Notes under the pieces: generated by a model | The model's database searches: none | Told to the model about the DNA's origin: nothing | Seen by the model: the letters and a program-made list of their open reading frames with translations, nothing else | In this document: positions 63,940 through 64,000 of the stretch, piece after piece | Layout: each line of letters begins with the position of its first letter | Position numbering within the stretch: position 1 is the first letter of the stretch | Position numbers and translations under genes: made by a program | Assembly (NCBI RefSeq): GCF_964340395.1 | Contig: NC_135568.1 | Span: 11,942,776 to 12,006,775 of the forward strand | Reading direction: 5' to 3' | Source: Glandiceps talaboti | Lineage: Eukaryota > Hemichordata > Enteropneusta > Spengelidae | Length of the DNA: 64,000 nucleotides

Positions 63940-64000
63940 GTAAGTTGCCTCTGCTGAACAGGAGTGTCATTCAAAAATCACCATTGGCAAAATGTTGGCA

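Larger units (their letters stand above)
1..64000 (+). other. Internal part of a giant titin-like gene (all-FN3 region)
   Basis: Eighty-eight exons between 297 and 63939 join into one open frame of 9,375 codons carrying 93 FN3 domains; no initiator, terminator, Ig or kinase domain is visible. In a typical 101-codon exon, counting the split codon as residue 1, the core positions are Trp23, Gly-Tyr 36-37, Trp49, Leu67, Tyr73, Asn81 and a final Tyr101. These match FN3 strands B, C, C' and F of titin A-band domains; I know that family from general knowledge and ran no search. All introns interrupt the inter-domain linker in phase 1, so each exon is a removable, duplicable in-frame cassette. In titin and twitchin such domains bind thick-filament proteins and set spacing, and a sarcomeric role here is inferred. 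Alternatives are another twitchin/projectin-class giant or an uncharacterised FN3-only muscle giant. Exon numbers used below are local to this window. Confidence 0.93.
55909..64000 (+). repeat. Segmental duplication, downstream copy (exons 75-88)
   Basis: This is the copy of 45778-52940. Exon pairs are 60/75, 61/76, 62/77 and 80, 63/78 and 81, 64/79 and 82, 65/83, 66/84, 67/85, 68/86, 69/87, 70/88. The last 61 bases of the window still match the intron after exon 70, so the copy continues past the edge. Confidence 0.9.

Noticed and set aside
1-64000. Extracellular FN3 proteins (fibronectin, tenascin, receptor phosphatases) as the gene identity
   Set aside because: The linker A-K-P-P-Y, the W-x-P-P-x-x-D-G-G-S-P-I-x-G-Y box and A-E-N-K-A-G are titin/twitchin-type; no EGF, signal peptide, membrane segment or RGD was seen.
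1-64000. Ig, kinase or PEVK modules within the introns
   Set aside because: I saw no phase 1 open stretch with Ig or kinase motifs; an HMM scan is needed to be certain.
1-64000. CRISPR arrays, operons, tRNA or rRNA genes
   Set aside because: The tandem repeats lack spacer structure, no tRNA or rRNA sequence was recognised, and the intron-exon structure is eukaryotic.

Overview
The window is the inside of one very large animal (metazoan) gene on the + strand, of the titin/connectin-twitchin-projectin type. I find 88 coding exons and nothing else that is convincingly coding. Every exon encodes one fibronectin type III (FN3) domain, except five that encode two, giving 93 consecutive FN3 domains. 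All 88 exons begin and end in phase 1, usually with a GAT or GAC (Asp) codon split across the junction, and all are bounded by AG acceptors and GT donors. The exons sum to 28,125 bases, or 9,375 codons, about 44 percent of the window. There is no start codon, terminal stop, promoter, polyadenylation context, Ig domain, kinase domain or PEVK-like segment, so the gene runs off both ends. Introns are short (99 to about 1,270 bases) and AT-rich, and CpG looks scarce by eye. I read this as a bilaterian invertebrate but cannot name the species or phylum.

The domains look like titin A-band FN3: an N-terminal P-x-P-P-G-x-P, Trp23 followed by PP and DGG, G-Y at 36-37, Trp49, L-x-E-G before Tyr73, A-E-N-K-A-G at 79-84 and a terminal A-K-P-P-Y. 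In titin and twitchin such domains assemble along the thick filament, so a sarcomeric scaffold or ruler role is the natural inference.

Layout: (1) 0.3-26.4 kb, exons 1-32, diverse single domains plus one double exon (14), often with a D-x-x-R-x-R-W loop before Trp49. (2) 26.9-38.5 kb, exons 33-48: a 12-exon super-repeat in which the block around double exon 33 recurs around double exon 45. (3) 39.0-47.3 kb, exons 49-62: a three-domain A-B-C super-repeat marked by exon length (303/306/303) and by a Gly split codon on most C exons. (4) 47.7-53.4 kb, exons 63-71, a cassette with double exon 66 and a domain lacking its core Trp (68). (5) 53.5-64.0 kb, exons 72-88: A-B-C repeats again, then a copy of region 4 that is nearly identical at its 3' end, introns included, with an extra internal duplication of three exons (77-79 and 80-82).

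The introns carry tandem repeats (period about 30 to 91 bases), two related foldback elements, one CTCF-like site and several small copies of exon edges. The last give a picture of how the array grows: duplications at scales from tens of bases to about 10 kb.
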